Origin: Dehalococcoidia bacterium UBA6808
GTDB lineage: Bacteria; Chloroflexota; Dehalococcoidia; GIF9; UBA5629
NCBI GenBank assembly: GCA_002452695.1
Contig: DKFA01000049.1
Location: 1-53,052, forward strand
DNA: 53,052 nucleotides
Direction: 5' to 3'
Both the position numbers and the translations under genes were made by a program. The notes under the pieces are model-generated. The model ran no database searches, was not told where the DNA came from, and saw only the letters and a list, made by a program, of their open reading frames with translations. Within the stretch, counting starts at the first letter, position 1. Each line of letters starts with the position of its first letter. Below, one piece after another: positions 32,416 to 42,491 of this stretch.

Positions 32416-33297
32416 TCAGGCTTCCTCAACCATTTTTATTGCCTGGGTCCAGCATTCCCTGGCGCAGATTCCGCAGCCCTTACAGTAAAATAAATCGGCG
32501 CGGAAGAACCCGTCCTTTTGCTGCTTAATGCAGCCTTCGGGGCAAAAGATAGAGCAGATACCGCATTTGATGCACTTACTGTCCAGCCATTCAGGGTGCT
32601 GGGATTTCCAGTTGCCAGTACAAAAAGCCTTAGTATTGCCGACATCAGTGACCACACAACCAACAGGCAATTCATTCCATTTAGGCAGCTTCTCGACTGC
32701 GAACGATCTGGGTCTCTTATCGCCGCTTGGGGTGATCTCACTGATAACGGTGTTTTCGGCTGCCTGTTTACATGCTTCAAAATTGGATTTAGCGCGTGCC
32801 CCGAACCTTTCTTCCAGAGGTTCGCGCAGCGAGTCGCAATCTATCACTTCTGTGGCCTTTATCAAGGCGCCAAGCATGGTGGTGTTAACGATATTTACAC
32901 CCAGTAATTTTTTAGCGATGGAAGCGGCATCAACCACTGCCAATTTCCAGTCACCACTGAAATCCTGCTGGAGGTCTTCAACCGACCTGGCGCTGTTGAC
33001 GATCAATGTTCCGCCCGGTTTCAGACCGTCCGTGACATTGATCAGCGAGACCAATCCCGGATCAATGACGACCACGATATCCGGTTTGATGATGCCCGAT
33101 CTTTCACGTACAGCCCTATCCGTGCGTATGCGGTTGAAAGCGAGCACGGGGGCCCCTCGCCTTTCGGGCCCGAAGCTGGGAAAAGCCTGGGCATATTTTC
33201 CTTCGTGTATTGCTGCCAGAGCTGTCAATTCTGCTGAGGTAACCGCACCCTGACCTCCCCGGCCATGCCATCTGATTTCAATGATATCGTTTTTCAT
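32416..33297 (-). CDS. porG: 2-oxoacid:ferredoxin oxidoreductase, fused gamma-delta subunit
   Basis: This 293-residue fusion has a gamma domain (1 to about 185) that opens IEIRWHGRGGQGAVTSAELTA, the CoA-binding signature. The delta domain carries two ferredoxin [4Fe-4S] clusters: CIKCGICSIFCPEGC and CKGCGICARECW. Gamma-delta fusions are a common variant of the four-subunit enzyme. It is the first gene of the six-gene operon; no convincing promoter was found in the gap before it, which holds tRNA-Arg. Confidence 0.92.
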   Translation of the reverse strand: MKNDIIEIRWHGRGGQGAVTSAELTALAAIHEGKYAQAFPSFGPERRGAPVLAFNRIRTDRAVRERSGIIKPDIVVVIDPGLVSLINVTDGLKPGGTLIVNSARSVEDLQQDFSGDWKLAVVDAASIAKKLLGVNIVNTTMLGALIKATEVIDCDSLREPLEERFGARAKSNFEACKQAAENTVISEITPSGDKRPRSFAVEKLPKWNELPVGCVVTDVGNTKAFCTGNWKSQHPEWLDSKCIKCGICSIFCPEGCIKQQKDGFFRADLFYCKGCGICARECWTQAIKMVEEA

Positions 33298-33343
33298 ATA
33301 TCTGCCAGATACCTATCAGTTTATATAGATTTATGGGACAATG

Positions 33344-33415
<72 letters not shown>

Positions 33416-33530
33416 AAAGTTGCTTCATAAAAGAACTCGATGAAGCTCCGGGTACACCGTAGAGTGTTAGTATAACAATTTTAATTTTCAGTTTGCAAAT
33501 CGGGATTACTCACCCGCCTATAGAGATACG

Positions 33531-33992
33531 CTATTCGACATTCTCACATTCCCCCGTCTTGATCAGAAGTACAGGTACGGTAACAGCACGCAGGACCTTT
33601 TCAGCAACGCTGCCCCAGAACCACCTTGTTATACCAGATCGTCCATGGGTAGCCATGATGATCAGATCAACATGGTTATCATCGACATATTCAATCAGGG
33701 TCTCAGCGGGCTTGCCGGAAAGGATCACATTATCAGCTTTGATGCCTGATTTCTTGAGCCTTTCAACCATGCCATCGAGGTATTTATGCATCTCTTTTTT
33801 AACGCTGTTGTTGATCTCTTTGAGGTCTTCATCGCTGATGGCGATCTTGCCCCGTGTGGGTAGGTCAACAGGTTCAATAATGCTGATCAATTCCACACTG
33901 GCAGCCACCGGTAAGGCGATGGCTTCAACATGCGGGATGACACATTCTGCCAGGGGAGAACCGTCCAGCGGCACCAGTATTTTTTTATACAT
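33531..33992 (-). CDS. Universal stress protein (UspA family)
   Basis: The protein has 153 residues. It opens MYKKILVPLDGSPLAE, and the ATP-binding loop MATHGRSGITRWFWGSVAEKVLR near the C-terminus has the G-x2-G ... G-S pattern of ATP-binding Usp proteins. ATG 33992 is chosen because GGAGGG lies about nine bases upstream. It follows the Ca2+-type P-ATPase gene on the same strand after only 30 bases, so it may be co-transcribed and respond to the same stress. Its specific role is unknown. Confidence 0.92.
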   Translation of the reverse strand: MYKKILVPLDGSPLAECVIPHVEAIALPVAASVELISIIEPVDLPTRGKIAISDEDLKEINNSVKKEMHKYLDGMVERLKKSGIKADNVILSGKPAETLIEYVDDNHVDLIIMATHGRSGITRWFWGSVAEKVLRAVTVPVLLIKTGECENVE

Positions 33993-34022
33993 TAACAACC
34001 CTCCACGATCCTATTATAGCTT

Positions 34023-36731
34023 TTATACCAGATTGTCTGGTTCTAACCGACGCAGGACAAGCTTGGTTATTTCAAGTACAGGGAAGATGGACCCTGCAAT
34101 TAGAACGATTATCCCGACTTCAAGGAGATTGAAGGCAAAAGTATGGAATATAGGCTCAAGGACAGGGATGCTGAAAATCAGGACGAGCAGCATGCCTTCC
34201 CAGAGAACTGCCAGGTTAAGCCATTTATTGTTGAACATACCGACTTTGAAGATAGACTTACTATCGGAGCGGAAATTGTAAGCGGTAAAGAACTGGATGA
34301 CGACAAGGGTGGCAAAGCAAAACGCCTGGGCCTCTTCAACAGTGCGGCCGGTCATCAAGGCGCCTTTAAATATAGCCAGGTTGGCAATGGCGGACCAAAC
34401 ACCGGCGACAATCATAAGAGTCAGAATGCGCCGCGTGAAAATACTCTGACTACGCGGCCTCGGTTTACGTTTCATTATATCGAGATCAGGAGGGTCGACC
34501 GAGAGAGCTATGGCTGGAAGCCCATCGGTAGCCAGATTGACATAGAGTATCTGAATCGCAATCAGGGGCAAGGCATCGGGTGGGAACCCCAGCAAAGGGC
34601 CGAATAAAACAGCAACGGACATAATGAGTATCTCTCCCATATTGCAAGAAAGGAGATACATGAGGTATTTTTTAATATTTTCAAAAATATTTCTGCCTTC
34701 TTCAACGGCAGCGACAATAGAGGCGAAGTTATCGTCAGTTAAGATCATATCGGCAGCTTCCTTGGCAACATCTGTGCCCCGGATGCCCATGGCAACGCCG
34801 ATATCGGCCTTTTTAAGGGCGGGGGCATCATTGACGCCATCTCCGGTCATGGCAACTACATGTCCCTTCTTGGCCAGAGCCTCTACAACCTCCAATTTGT
34901 TCTCGGGAGAAACGCGGGCATAGACCTCGATTTTTTCTACAGCCGCATCGAATTCGTCGCGGCTGAGTTTGGCGAGATCGGTGCCTGTTACGGCACAACC
35001 CTGTTCCAGGATGCCGAGTTCCTGAGCAATAGCAACGGCAGTAAGCTTGTGATCGCCGGTAATCATAACCGTCTTGATGCCGGCCTGTTTACATTTGTTG
35101 ATAGAATCCTTGACCTCCGGTCGCGGAGGGTCGATCATGCCACCCAGGCCGAGCAGCACCATTCCTTTGTTGACCGATTCGTCCAATATATATCCGGCGG
35201 GCAGTCTTTTATAAGACGTACCAAGCACGCGCAGGGCATTGGACGCAAAACTTTGAATAATGCTGTTGATACGTTCTTTCTCGCTCTCATCAAGCGGTAT
35301 TTCCCGACCATCAATCCGAATATATTCGCAAGAATTGAGGATCACCTCGGCTGCACCGTTGGAATAAGCTACCGGCCCTGTTTCTTCTGTATAAATAGCG
35401 GTCATCCTCTTGGTTTCCGAGGAAAACGGTATTTCGTTTTCCCTGGGGTACCGGCTACATATGTTTTCAATCTGCAAACCCGCTTTTACTGCAGCCACAA
35501 CAAAGGCGCCTTCGGTCGGATCTCCCTTGATCTTCCAAAGGCCATCCTCTTTGAAAAGTCTGGTATCGGAGCATAAATTGGCTGAAGCAAGGTAGTGCCG
35601 CAGGTCATTATCACCGGCAGGATCGATGCTGCTGTGATTATTGAGAAAGCTGCCGGTCGGTTCATAGCCGGCGCCTGTAATATCAATGGTCTTATTGTTG
35701 ACCCAGATCTTGCGCAAGGTCATCTGGTCCTGGGTCATAGTCCCTGTTTTATCGGAACAGATAATGGTGGTGCAGCCCAGTGTTTCCACTGCTGGCAGCT
35801 TGCGTACAAGAGCATGTTTTTTAACCATTTTACTAACGCCGAGAGCCAGAGATATGGTAACGACCGCAGGAAGGGCCTCTGGAACAGCTGCCACCGCCAG
35901 GCTTACGCCCCATATCAGCATCTCAAGTGGTTCATGCCCCCGTAATACACCGAGTATTGCCAGTACAAAGCAGAGGGCAAGAGCGCCGATAGCAATCCAT
36001 TTACTCATCCTGTCCAGATTGATCTGAAGCGGTGTCTTTTCCTCTTCCACTTTCTCCAGCAACCCGGCAATCTTGCCGAACTCGGTGGAGGAACCGGTAG
36101 AAACAACCACGGCTGTTGCACGACCGTAAACAGCGATAGTTCCCATGAAGAGCATATTAATACGGTCACCCAGTACGGCCCCTTCATCAACCGGTTCACA
36201 AGATTTATCGATTGGCATCGATTCACCCGTAAGGGCTGCCTCCACCGTCCTGAGGTTATAATCAGCTACGATACGGGCATCGGCCGGGATTTTATCCCCG
36301 GTCCGGATAATTATCATATCGCCGGGTACCAGCTCGCGGGCAGGCACCTCACGTTCTTCACCGTCACGTAACACAGAGGCCAGGGGCGCCGCCATGCGTT
36401 TCAATGCCTGGATGGCCTTTTCGGCGCGGTACTCTTGAATGAACCCCAGTCCAGCCGCAAAAAGGACGATGATAAAGATTACGATGGCATCGGCGACTTC
36501 ACCGAGAATGGCAGATAAGGCGACCGCCACCAGCAGGATTATGATGAGCAGGTTTTTGAACTGCTCCAGCAGCAAGATCCAAGCGGATTTCTGTGATTTA
36601 TCCTGTAGTTCATTGTAGCCGAACTCAGCCAGTCTCCGGGCGGCCTGATCAGAAGTCAAACCTTTTTCCGATGTGTCAAGTTGGGAAAGCACTTCCTGTA
36701 CTGGTAAACTATGCCAGTTTTTGTTCTGCAT
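34023..36731 (-). CDS. P-type cation ATPase, Ca2+ (SERCA/PMCA-like) class
   Basis: This 902-residue inner-membrane pump has an actuator loop TGES (168-171), phosphorylated Asp327 in CSDKTGTMT, and TGDGVNDAPALKKADIG in the hinge. About ten transmembrane helices are visible. The M4 motif VPEALPAV (Glu285) and M6 NLATDGLPAIAL match Ca2+-transporting P2A/P2B ATPases rather than heavy-metal or Na/K pumps. It has an N-terminal cation-ATPase domain and a C-terminal six-helix domain. It exports Ca2+ (or possibly Mn2+) at the cost of ATP. It is the first gene of a two-gene unit with the universal stress protein. Confidence 0.93.
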   Translation of the reverse strand: MQNKNWHSLPVQEVLSQLDTSEKGLTSDQAARRLAEFGYNELQDKSQKSAWILLLEQFKNLLIIILLVAVALSAILGEVADAIVIFIIVLFAAGLGFIQEYRAEKAIQALKRMAAPLASVLRDGEEREVPARELVPGDMIIIRTGDKIPADARIVADYNLRTVEAALTGESMPIDKSCEPVDEGAVLGDRINMLFMGTIAVYGRATAVVVSTGSSTEFGKIAGLLEKVEEEKTPLQINLDRMSKWIAIGALALCFVLAILGVLRGHEPLEMLIWGVSLAVAAVPEALPAVVTISLALGVSKMVKKHALVRKLPAVETLGCTTIICSDKTGTMTQDQMTLRKIWVNNKTIDITGAGYEPTGSFLNNHSSIDPAGDNDLRHYLASANLCSDTRLFKEDGLWKIKGDPTEGAFVVAAVKAGLQIENICSRYPRENEIPFSSETKRMTAIYTEETGPVAYSNGAAEVILNSCEYIRIDGREIPLDESEKERINSIIQSFASNALRVLGTSYKRLPAGYILDESVNKGMVLLGLGGMIDPPRPEVKDSINKCKQAGIKTVMITGDHKLTAVAIAQELGILEQGCAVTGTDLAKLSRDEFDAAVEKIEVYARVSPENKLEVVEALAKKGHVVAMTGDGVNDAPALKKADIGVAMGIRGTDVAKEAADMILTDDNFASIVAAVEEGRNIFENIKKYLMYLLSCNMGEILIMSVAVLFGPLLGFPPDALPLIAIQILYVNLATDGLPAIALSVDPPDLDIMKRKPRPRSQSIFTRRILTLMIVAGVWSAIANLAIFKGALMTGRTVEEAQAFCFATLVVIQFFTAYNFRSDSKSIFKVGMFNNKWLNLAVLWEGMLLVLIFSIPVLEPIFHTFAFNLLEVGIIVLIAGSIFPVLEITKLVLRRLEPDNLV

Positions 36732-36830
36732 GGTTTTCGTCCCTGTTAAAAATTGAAAATAGCGACTAAGGCAAAATTATATCATCCTTTAGTTGTCAGT
36801 CCAAAGTGATCGGTCAGTTCATTGTCGTGT

Positions 36831-36859
36831 TTGGTCGACTGAGATGAGAATGATATAAT
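36831..36859 (+). promoter_or_regulatory. Promoter of the tRNA-Ser pair
   Basis: TTGGTC (36831-36836) and a perfect TATAAT (36854-36859) are 17 bases apart, with the first tRNA starting 11 bases after the -10. Downstream genes to 44524 may be read through. Confidence 0.7.
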
Positions 36860-36870
36860 AGACCGTCAGC

Positions 36871-36956
36871 GGAGAGGTGACCGAGTGGCTTATGGTGCCG
36901 CTCTCGAAAAGCGGTGGGCGAGAGCCTCGTGGGTTCGAATCCCACCCTCTCCGCCA
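36871..36956 (+). tRNA. tRNA-Ser (CGA)
   Basis: Acceptor GGAGAGG/CCTCTCC, discriminator G, encoded CCA. The loop CTCGAAA gives anticodon CGA, and a long variable arm is present. It measures 86 bases with CCA. Confidence 0.97.
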
Positions 36957-36969
36957 TATTATTAACATT

Positions 36970-37058
<89 letters not shown>

Positions 37059-37074
37059 TTTGTAATCTGGCGGA

Positions 37075-37923
37075 ATGACAGAAATGAACAAGACCCAAAT
37101 CAAAGTCGGATTGGCCCTGGGCAGCGGGGCGGCGAGAGGCATCGCACATATCGGTGTTATCAAGGCGCTTGAGGAAGCACAGGTCCCCATAAACTACATC
37201 GCCGGCACCAGCATGGGAGCGCTGGTAGGCGCATGTTATGCGGTCGATGCTAACATCTCGCTGCTTGAGGAGATTGCCTTAGCCACCACTCCGAAGAAGC
37301 TGTCAGGATTGCTTGACCCGAAGTTCTCGATTTTCAGGGCCGGATTGCTTGGCGGCAAAAAAGTGGAAAGATTTCTTAGAGATATCATCGGGGATATCGA
37401 TATCGAGAAATGTCTGATTCCCTATAGCGCTGTAGCTTGCGAACTTAAAACCGGGCGTGATATTGTGCTTGCCACAGGCCCCCTGATCAAGGCGGTGCGA
37501 GCCAGTATCTCCATTCCAGGTGTTTTTGTCCCTGTCTTATACAACGGTCTATACCTTGTAGACGGGGGTACGGTAAACCCTGTGCCGGCAGACGTGGTCA
37601 GGTCTATGGGGGCCAATTTCATTATTGCAGTCAATGTGCTGAATGACCCTAAGAAGCGCCCAAGACTGGGCTTGACCGGGGATAAAAAATCGGACAGGAT
37701 GCCATCTATTTTTAACACTATCATCCAGTCACTATATGTCATGGAATACGGTATAGTCAGGGCCAACCTGCTAAAAGCCGATATATTGATCGAACCTGAT
37801 GTAAGCGCCATCGAATCATACGAATTTTATCGGGGCAGCTACGCCATTGAAGCAGGTTATAAAGCGGCTTTACCGGTTATGCCGGAGATAAAAAACCTGC
37901 TCGAGCAATTTGAACATGCGTGA
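37075..37923 (+). CDS. Patatin-like phospholipase (RssA/NTE type)
   Basis: The protein has 282 residues. The oxyanion loop is GSGAARG (16-22), the nucleophile Ser46 lies in GTSMG and the partner Asp163 in LVDGGTVNP, the Ser-Asp dyad of patatins. No signal peptide or membrane helix is present, so it should be cytoplasmic or peripheral. It hydrolyses lipid acyl esters; the substrate is unknown. It begins 16 bases after tRNA-Ser(GGA); ATG 37084 is an alternative start. It may share the tRNA promoter. Confidence 0.9.
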   Translation: MTEMNKTQIKVGLALGSGAARGIAHIGVIKALEEAQVPINYIAGTSMGALVGACYAVDANISLLEEIALATTPKKLSGLLDPKFSIFRAGLLGGKKVERFLRDIIGDIDIEKCLIPYSAVACELKTGRDIVLATGPLIKAVRASISIPGVFVPVLYNGLYLVDGGTVNPVPADVVRSMGANFIIAVNVLNDPKKRPRLGLTGDKKSDRMPSIFNTIIQSLYVMEYGIVRANLLKADILIEPDVSAIESYEFYRGSYAIEAGYKAALPVMPEIKNLLEQFEHA

Positions 37924-38018
37924 TAACCTGGCATTATGCCGGGAGTCTTTAGTCTATTAGCCGGTCCCCGTAATTGTTTTGGCCTTTTACTCTGCTATGT
38001 TAAAATAGCTCGATTTAT

Positions 38019-39119
38019 ATGCCTTCTGCGGACGAATTAAAGTACTGGATAGGGTTCACTCGCATTCCTGGCATCGGCAGGGTGCGTCTCTGTATGCTGA
38101 GAGAACGGCTCGGTTCCCTATCAAATGTATGGGCTGCTTCTAAAAGCGACCTGCTGCATTGCGGCCTTGAAGAAAAATTGGCATCCGTCCTGATTCAAAC
38201 CAGAGAAAAAATGTCTTTGGACGGAGAAATGGAAGAAATGGCCAGGTACGGTATAAGTGCGATTTCTTTTGAATCCGAGCAGTACCCGCAAATGTTGAAG
38301 GAAATCAGTGATTACCCTGCTGTCCTGTTTGTGCGCGGTGAAATACAACCGCGTGACGAAAACAGCCTGGCGGTAGTCGGCACACGTCGGGCCACAGCCT
38401 ACGGCAGACAGGTAACGGAGGAGCTTGTCAGTAGCCTTGCGCTGAACGGTATAACAATCATCAGCGGACTGGCCAAGGGCATAGATACGGCCGCGCATAA
38501 AGCGACATTGGAGGCTGGGGGAAGAACGCTGGCAGTTTTTGCCTGTGGGCTTGATATAGTATATCCGCCTGAGAACGTAAAACTGGCCCGTGAGATTATG
38601 GAAAAGGGCGCTCTGATCAGCGAGTATCCGCTGGGGACCAGGCCGAAGGCCGAACACTTTCCACAAAGGAACAGAATACTCAGCGGCCTGAGCCGGGGCG
38701 TGCTGGTAGTGGAATGCGGCGAAAGCAGCGGCGCATTGATCACTGCGGAATTCGCTCTTCAGCAAAACAGAGAAGTATTTGCCGTGCCGGGCAGTGTGAT
38801 GTCACCGATGAGCAAGGGGCCTAATTACCTGATACAGCAGGGCGCCAAGCTGGTGAGAAATCATAAAGATATACTGGAAGAGCTTAATTTGACTGAGATA
38901 GCGCAGCAGATACAGATGCAGGCTATCAACGCATCTAATGAAATAGAATCCATTATAATAAAATGCATCGGCGACGGGCAAGGGCATATCGACCAGATTT
39001 GCAGAGCCACCGGCCTGAATGCCGCAATAATACAGAGTAGTCTGGCCATGATGGAAATCAACGGCCAGATAAAACATACCGGAAACCTGAATTATGTACT
39101 GAATAAGAGTATGATTTAA
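38019..39119 (+). CDS. dprA: DNA-processing protein DprA
   Basis: The protein has 366 residues in three parts. An N-terminal helix-hairpin region with FTRIPGIGRVRL comes first. The Rossmann core (about 75-290) has VVGTRRATAYG, GITIISGLAKGIDTAAH and FPQRNRILSGLSRGVLVVE. A C-terminal winged-helix-like domain follows. DprA binds incoming single-stranded DNA and loads RecA during transformation. It sits 22 bases before topA, a common pairing in bacteria. Whether this organism is naturally transformable cannot be said; dprA is widespread outside competent species. Confidence 0.94.
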   Translation: MPSADELKYWIGFTRIPGIGRVRLCMLRERLGSLSNVWAASKSDLLHCGLEEKLASVLIQTREKMSLDGEMEEMARYGISAISFESEQYPQMLKEISDYPAVLFVRGEIQPRDENSLAVVGTRRATAYGRQVTEELVSSLALNGITIISGLAKGIDTAAHKATLEAGGRTLAVFACGLDIVYPPENVKLAREIMEKGALISEYPLGTRPKAEHFPQRNRILSGLSRGVLVVECGESSGALITAEFALQQNREVFAVPGSVMSPMSKGPNYLIQQGAKLVRNHKDILEELNLTEIAQQIQMQAINASNEIESIIIKCIGDGQGHIDQICRATGLNAAIIQSSLAMMEINGQIKHTGNLNYVLNKSMI

Positions 39120-39141
39120 AATCGTAAATCGCAGGGAAAAA

Positions 39142-41397
39142 ATGGCTGTTAAACTTGTTATCGTCGAATCCCCGGCAAAAGCCAAAACACTGAATAAAAT
39201 ACTGGGCAAAAGCTATGTTATCCGGGCCACTATGGGGCACGTACGCGATCTGCCGGCAAACAGCCTTGGTATCAATATTGAGCACGGATTTGAACCGGTA
39301 TATCGCTTAATACCCCAACGCAAAGCGGTGATCAATGAGATCAAAGACCTGGCCAAAACCGCGTCAGCCGTTTTCCTGGCAACCGACCCCGATCGGGAAG
39401 GCGAGGCCATTTCCTGGCACCTGATCGAAGCTGCCAAACTGGATAAAGGGAAGGCGCCGCTACACAGGGTCACTTTCCACGAGATTACAAGGGAAGCGGT
39501 TGAGGAAGCATTCCGACATCCCCGCCTGGTAGACATGCGGATGGTAGATGCGCAGCAGGCCAGGCGCGTGCTTGATCGTCTGGTGGGCTATAAACTCAGT
39601 CCACTGCTTTGGAAAAAAGTGCTGAAAGGACTTTCGGCAGGCAGGGTTCAATCGGCTGCGGTGAGGCTGGTTGTCGACAGAGAAAGGGAAATACTCGCTT
39701 TTGTGCCGGTGGAATACTGGACGATTGAAGCAGAATTAAAGCAAAAAGATAAGAAGAATGGCAGTTTCAGAGCGCAATTCATAGGTTATGAAAGGGGCAA
39801 GAAGCTGCCCATACCTGACAAACAGCGCTGCGACGAGATAGTAGCAGACCTCAAGATGTCGAAATACAGCGTTAGCGCTGTAGACAGAAAAGAGGTCAAC
39901 CGGCAGCCGGCTCCGCCCTTCATCACCAGCACCCTGCAGCAGGAAGCTGTACGCAAGCTCCACTTTACGGCTAAAAAGACCATGATGATAGCGCAACAGT
40001 TGTACGAAGGTTTGCCGATCGGGGAAGAAGGCGATACAGGGTTGATTACGTATATGCGCACAGACTCCACTCACATGGCGGCTACTGCAATAGATGAGAT
40101 AAGAGACTATATAAAAGCATCTTTTGAAGGCAAATATCTTCCACCTTCAGCCCGGCATTTCAGCAAGAAAGTCAAGATGGCACAAGAAGCGCATGAAGCC
40201 ATCAGGCCCACCAGGGCCCACAGGGAGCCCGTGCAAATCAAGAAATTTCTTAATAGAGATCAATTTGCGCTGTATGAACTGATATGGAAACGCGCCATCG
40301 CAAGCCAGATGTCCAATGCCCTTTACGATACACTTACCATTGACATTAAGGCGGCAAGCCCCGCCTCTAAAAAATCATATCTGCTTCAGACCAAAGCTTC
40401 GTCGCTGAAATTCCCGGGGTTTATGGCGCTTTACATTGAAGGAAAGGACGAAGAGAAAGACGAGTTTGATGAGGATCAGAATGTGATTCCACAGCTTTCC
40501 CTGGGCGAGATTCTCGAGCTTGTCCAGCTATTCCCGGCGCAGTTTTTTACTCAACCACCTGCCCGTTATACAGAAGCTACCCTGATCAAGGCTCTTGAGC
40601 AAAAAGGCATCGGGCGGCCCAGTACATATGCTCCTATTATCTCGACAATTCTGGACAGAGGTTATGTATATAAGGATGGGGGCAAACTGCGTCCGGAAGA
40701 GATAGGCATGATAGTCAACGATCTGCTGGTATCCAGTTTCCCAAATATTGTAGATTTTAATTTTACAGCCAAGATGGAGGATGAACTGGATGAGATCGCA
40801 AAAGGAAAACTCAAATGGTCATCGGTTATCAAATCGTTTTACGGCCCGTTTGACAATGACCTGCGTGAGGCGCAGACCAATATCCCGAAGATTGTGATTA
40901 AAGCGGAGGAGAAATGCCCCGAATGCGGCGGACCGATGGTGGTGAAATCAAGCAGATTCGGAAAGTTCCTGGCCTGCGAAAATTATCCCGAATGCAAGGG
41001 GAAAAAGCCGCTTAATTCAGGCGTCAGAAATGGTAGCCAGAAAGAAGCGCCGGAAGGCGAAACACCAACGGAACCCTGCCCGATTTGCGGAAAGACCATG
41101 ATAGTGAAAGCAGGACGTTACGGCCGGTTTTTGGCCTGCCCTGATTACCCTAAATGCACGGGTAAAATGGCGTTGGGGCAAAAAAACTGGCAAAAGCCCA
41201 GCGACAGCGGCAACGAGAACAGCAAGATGAAAGCAAGTGAAGAGAAGTGCCCTGAGTGCGGCAGCGAGATGGTGCTTAAATATGGCAAATTCGGCAAATT
41301 TCTGGCTTGCAGCAGGTATCCTGACTGCAAAACAACTAAAAGAATTTACAAATATCATGGAAAGAAAGTTGCTTCTGAACAGGGCGAAGAGCGATAG
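39142..41397 (+). CDS. topA: DNA topoisomerase I
   Basis: This 751-residue type IA topoisomerase relaxes negative supercoils. The TOPRIM domain (1-115) has VESPAKAKT and the acidic TDPDREGEAI. The active-site tyrosine is Tyr304 in GLITYMRTDST. The C-terminus carries three topoisomerase zinc ribbons (CPECGGPMVVK, CPICGKTMIVK, CPECGSEMVLK, each closed by a second Cys pair), separated by charged linkers. The length fits the bacterial family. Start ATG 39142 lies 22 bases after dprA; the stop is three bases before the next gene. Confidence 0.96.
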   Translation: MAVKLVIVESPAKAKTLNKILGKSYVIRATMGHVRDLPANSLGINIEHGFEPVYRLIPQRKAVINEIKDLAKTASAVFLATDPDREGEAISWHLIEAAKLDKGKAPLHRVTFHEITREAVEEAFRHPRLVDMRMVDAQQARRVLDRLVGYKLSPLLWKKVLKGLSAGRVQSAAVRLVVDREREILAFVPVEYWTIEAELKQKDKKNGSFRAQFIGYERGKKLPIPDKQRCDEIVADLKMSKYSVSAVDRKEVNRQPAPPFITSTLQQEAVRKLHFTAKKTMMIAQQLYEGLPIGEEGDTGLITYMRTDSTHMAATAIDEIRDYIKASFEGKYLPPSARHFSKKVKMAQEAHEAIRPTRAHREPVQIKKFLNRDQFALYELIWKRAIASQMSNALYDTLTIDIKAASPASKKSYLLQTKASSLKFPGFMALYIEGKDEEKDEFDEDQNVIPQLSLGEILELVQLFPAQFFTQPPARYTEATLIKALEQKGIGRPSTYAPIISTILDRGYVYKDGGKLRPEEIGMIVNDLLVSSFPNIVDFNFTAKMEDELDEIAKGKLKWSSVIKSFYGPFDNDLREAQTNIPKIVIKAEEKCPECGGPMVVKSSRFGKFLACENYPECKGKKPLNSGVRNGSQKEAPEGETPTEPCPICGKTMIVKAGRYGRFLACPDYPKCTGKMALGQKNWQKPSDSGNENSKMKASEEKCPECGSEMVLKYGKFGKFLACSRYPDCKTTKRIYKYHGKKVASEQGEER

Positions 41398-41400
41398 TAT

Positions 41401-42486
41401 ATGCTGAACAGGTTAAATGCGCTCCGCCGGAAGTTGGAAATTGAAGGGATTGACGGTATCCTGATCGGATATCCCTGCAACCGCAGATACATCACAGGGT
41501 TTACCGGATCAGCAGGTTGGGTTATCGTAACACAGACAAGAGCCGTGCTGGCGGTGGATTTCAGATATGTGGAACAGGCCAGATCTGAGTCCCCTGCATT
41601 TGAGATAAGCTACATCACAAGCGATGTTAGCGAATGGCTTCCCTCCCGCCTTGTAGACCTGGGTATTATCAAGCTTGGAATCGAGGTTGATCACATGACC
41701 GTTTCCCAGTACCAAGCAATAATAAAATCCCTGCGCGAGAAAGCTGGTTTGGTACAGATCGTACAAACTACCGATATGGTTGAGTCATTAAGGATTATCA
41801 AAGATGCCGAGGAGCTAACTTGCATCGCTAAAGCGTGCGACATAGCGGATCTGGCTGTGACGTACATCAGGTCACATCTGAGGACTGGAATAACCGAGAA
41901 GCAGTTTGCCTGGGAGCTGGAAAGTTTTATGCGGCAGAATGAGAGCGGTTTGATGCCGTTCGATATAATAGTTGCCTCCGGCACCAATGCTGCGTTGCCG
42001 CATGCGCGTCCCGGTGAAAAGGTGATTGGGGAAGGGGAACCCATAATAATCGACCTGGGCGCCAGCTATCATGGGTATTGCAGCGACATGACCCGCACAT
42101 TTATAATTGGGAAAGAAGACAATACTTTTAATAATATCTATAATATCGTATTGAGCGCCCAGAACGCAGGGTTGACGTTGATAAAACCTGAAATGGAGTG
42201 CTCAGCCGCCGATGGGCTGGTGAGGTCCATGATCAGCAACGCCGGTTATGGAGAAAACTTCGGACACGGTTTAGGGCATGGCGTGGGACTTGAAACGCAT
42301 GAAGCACCCAGGCTGGGGACCCGGAGCAGCGATAAGCTCCAGGAAGGCATGGTTTTCACAGTGGAACCAGGCATATATATCCCGGGTTGGGGAGGCATAA
42401 GGATCGAAGATACTGTTACAATAAAGGACGGAAAAATTATCTGTCTGACAAAATCGGATAAAAACGCCCTGATATCTGGAGGATAA
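41401..42486 (+). CDS. M24 family aminopeptidase (Xaa-Pro peptidase type)
   Basis: The protein has 361 residues. A creatinase N-domain (1-130) is followed by the pita-bread metallopeptidase core. The dinuclear metal ligands Asp218, Asp229, His293, Glu322 and Glu336 are all present in standard context (DLGASYHGYCSDMTRT, GHGLGHGVGLETHE, TVEPGIY). It removes N-terminal residues before proline. Its position directly before efp is the usual bacterial arrangement; EF-P itself relieves ribosome stalling at proline runs. Confidence 0.93.
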   Translation: MLNRLNALRRKLEIEGIDGILIGYPCNRRYITGFTGSAGWVIVTQTRAVLAVDFRYVEQARSESPAFEISYITSDVSEWLPSRLVDLGIIKLGIEVDHMTVSQYQAIIKSLREKAGLVQIVQTTDMVESLRIIKDAEELTCIAKACDIADLAVTYIRSHLRTGITEKQFAWELESFMRQNESGLMPFDIIVASGTNAALPHARPGEKVIGEGEPIIIDLGASYHGYCSDMTRTFIIGKEDNTFNNIYNIVLSAQNAGLTLIKPEMECSAADGLVRSMISNAGYGENFGHGLGHGVGLETHEAPRLGTRSSDKLQEGMVFTVEPGIYIPGWGGIRIEDTVTIKDGKIICLTKSDKNALISGG

Positions 42487-42491
42487 ATGCC

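Noticed and set aside
32528..33253. Plus-strand open frame of 241 codons
   Set aside because: It is antisense to porGD and has Ser/Thr-rich, low-specificity composition; it is a shadow of a well-identified gene.
33493..34281. Plus-strand open frame of 262 codons
   Set aside because: It is antisense to the universal stress protein and the P-type ATPase C-terminus.
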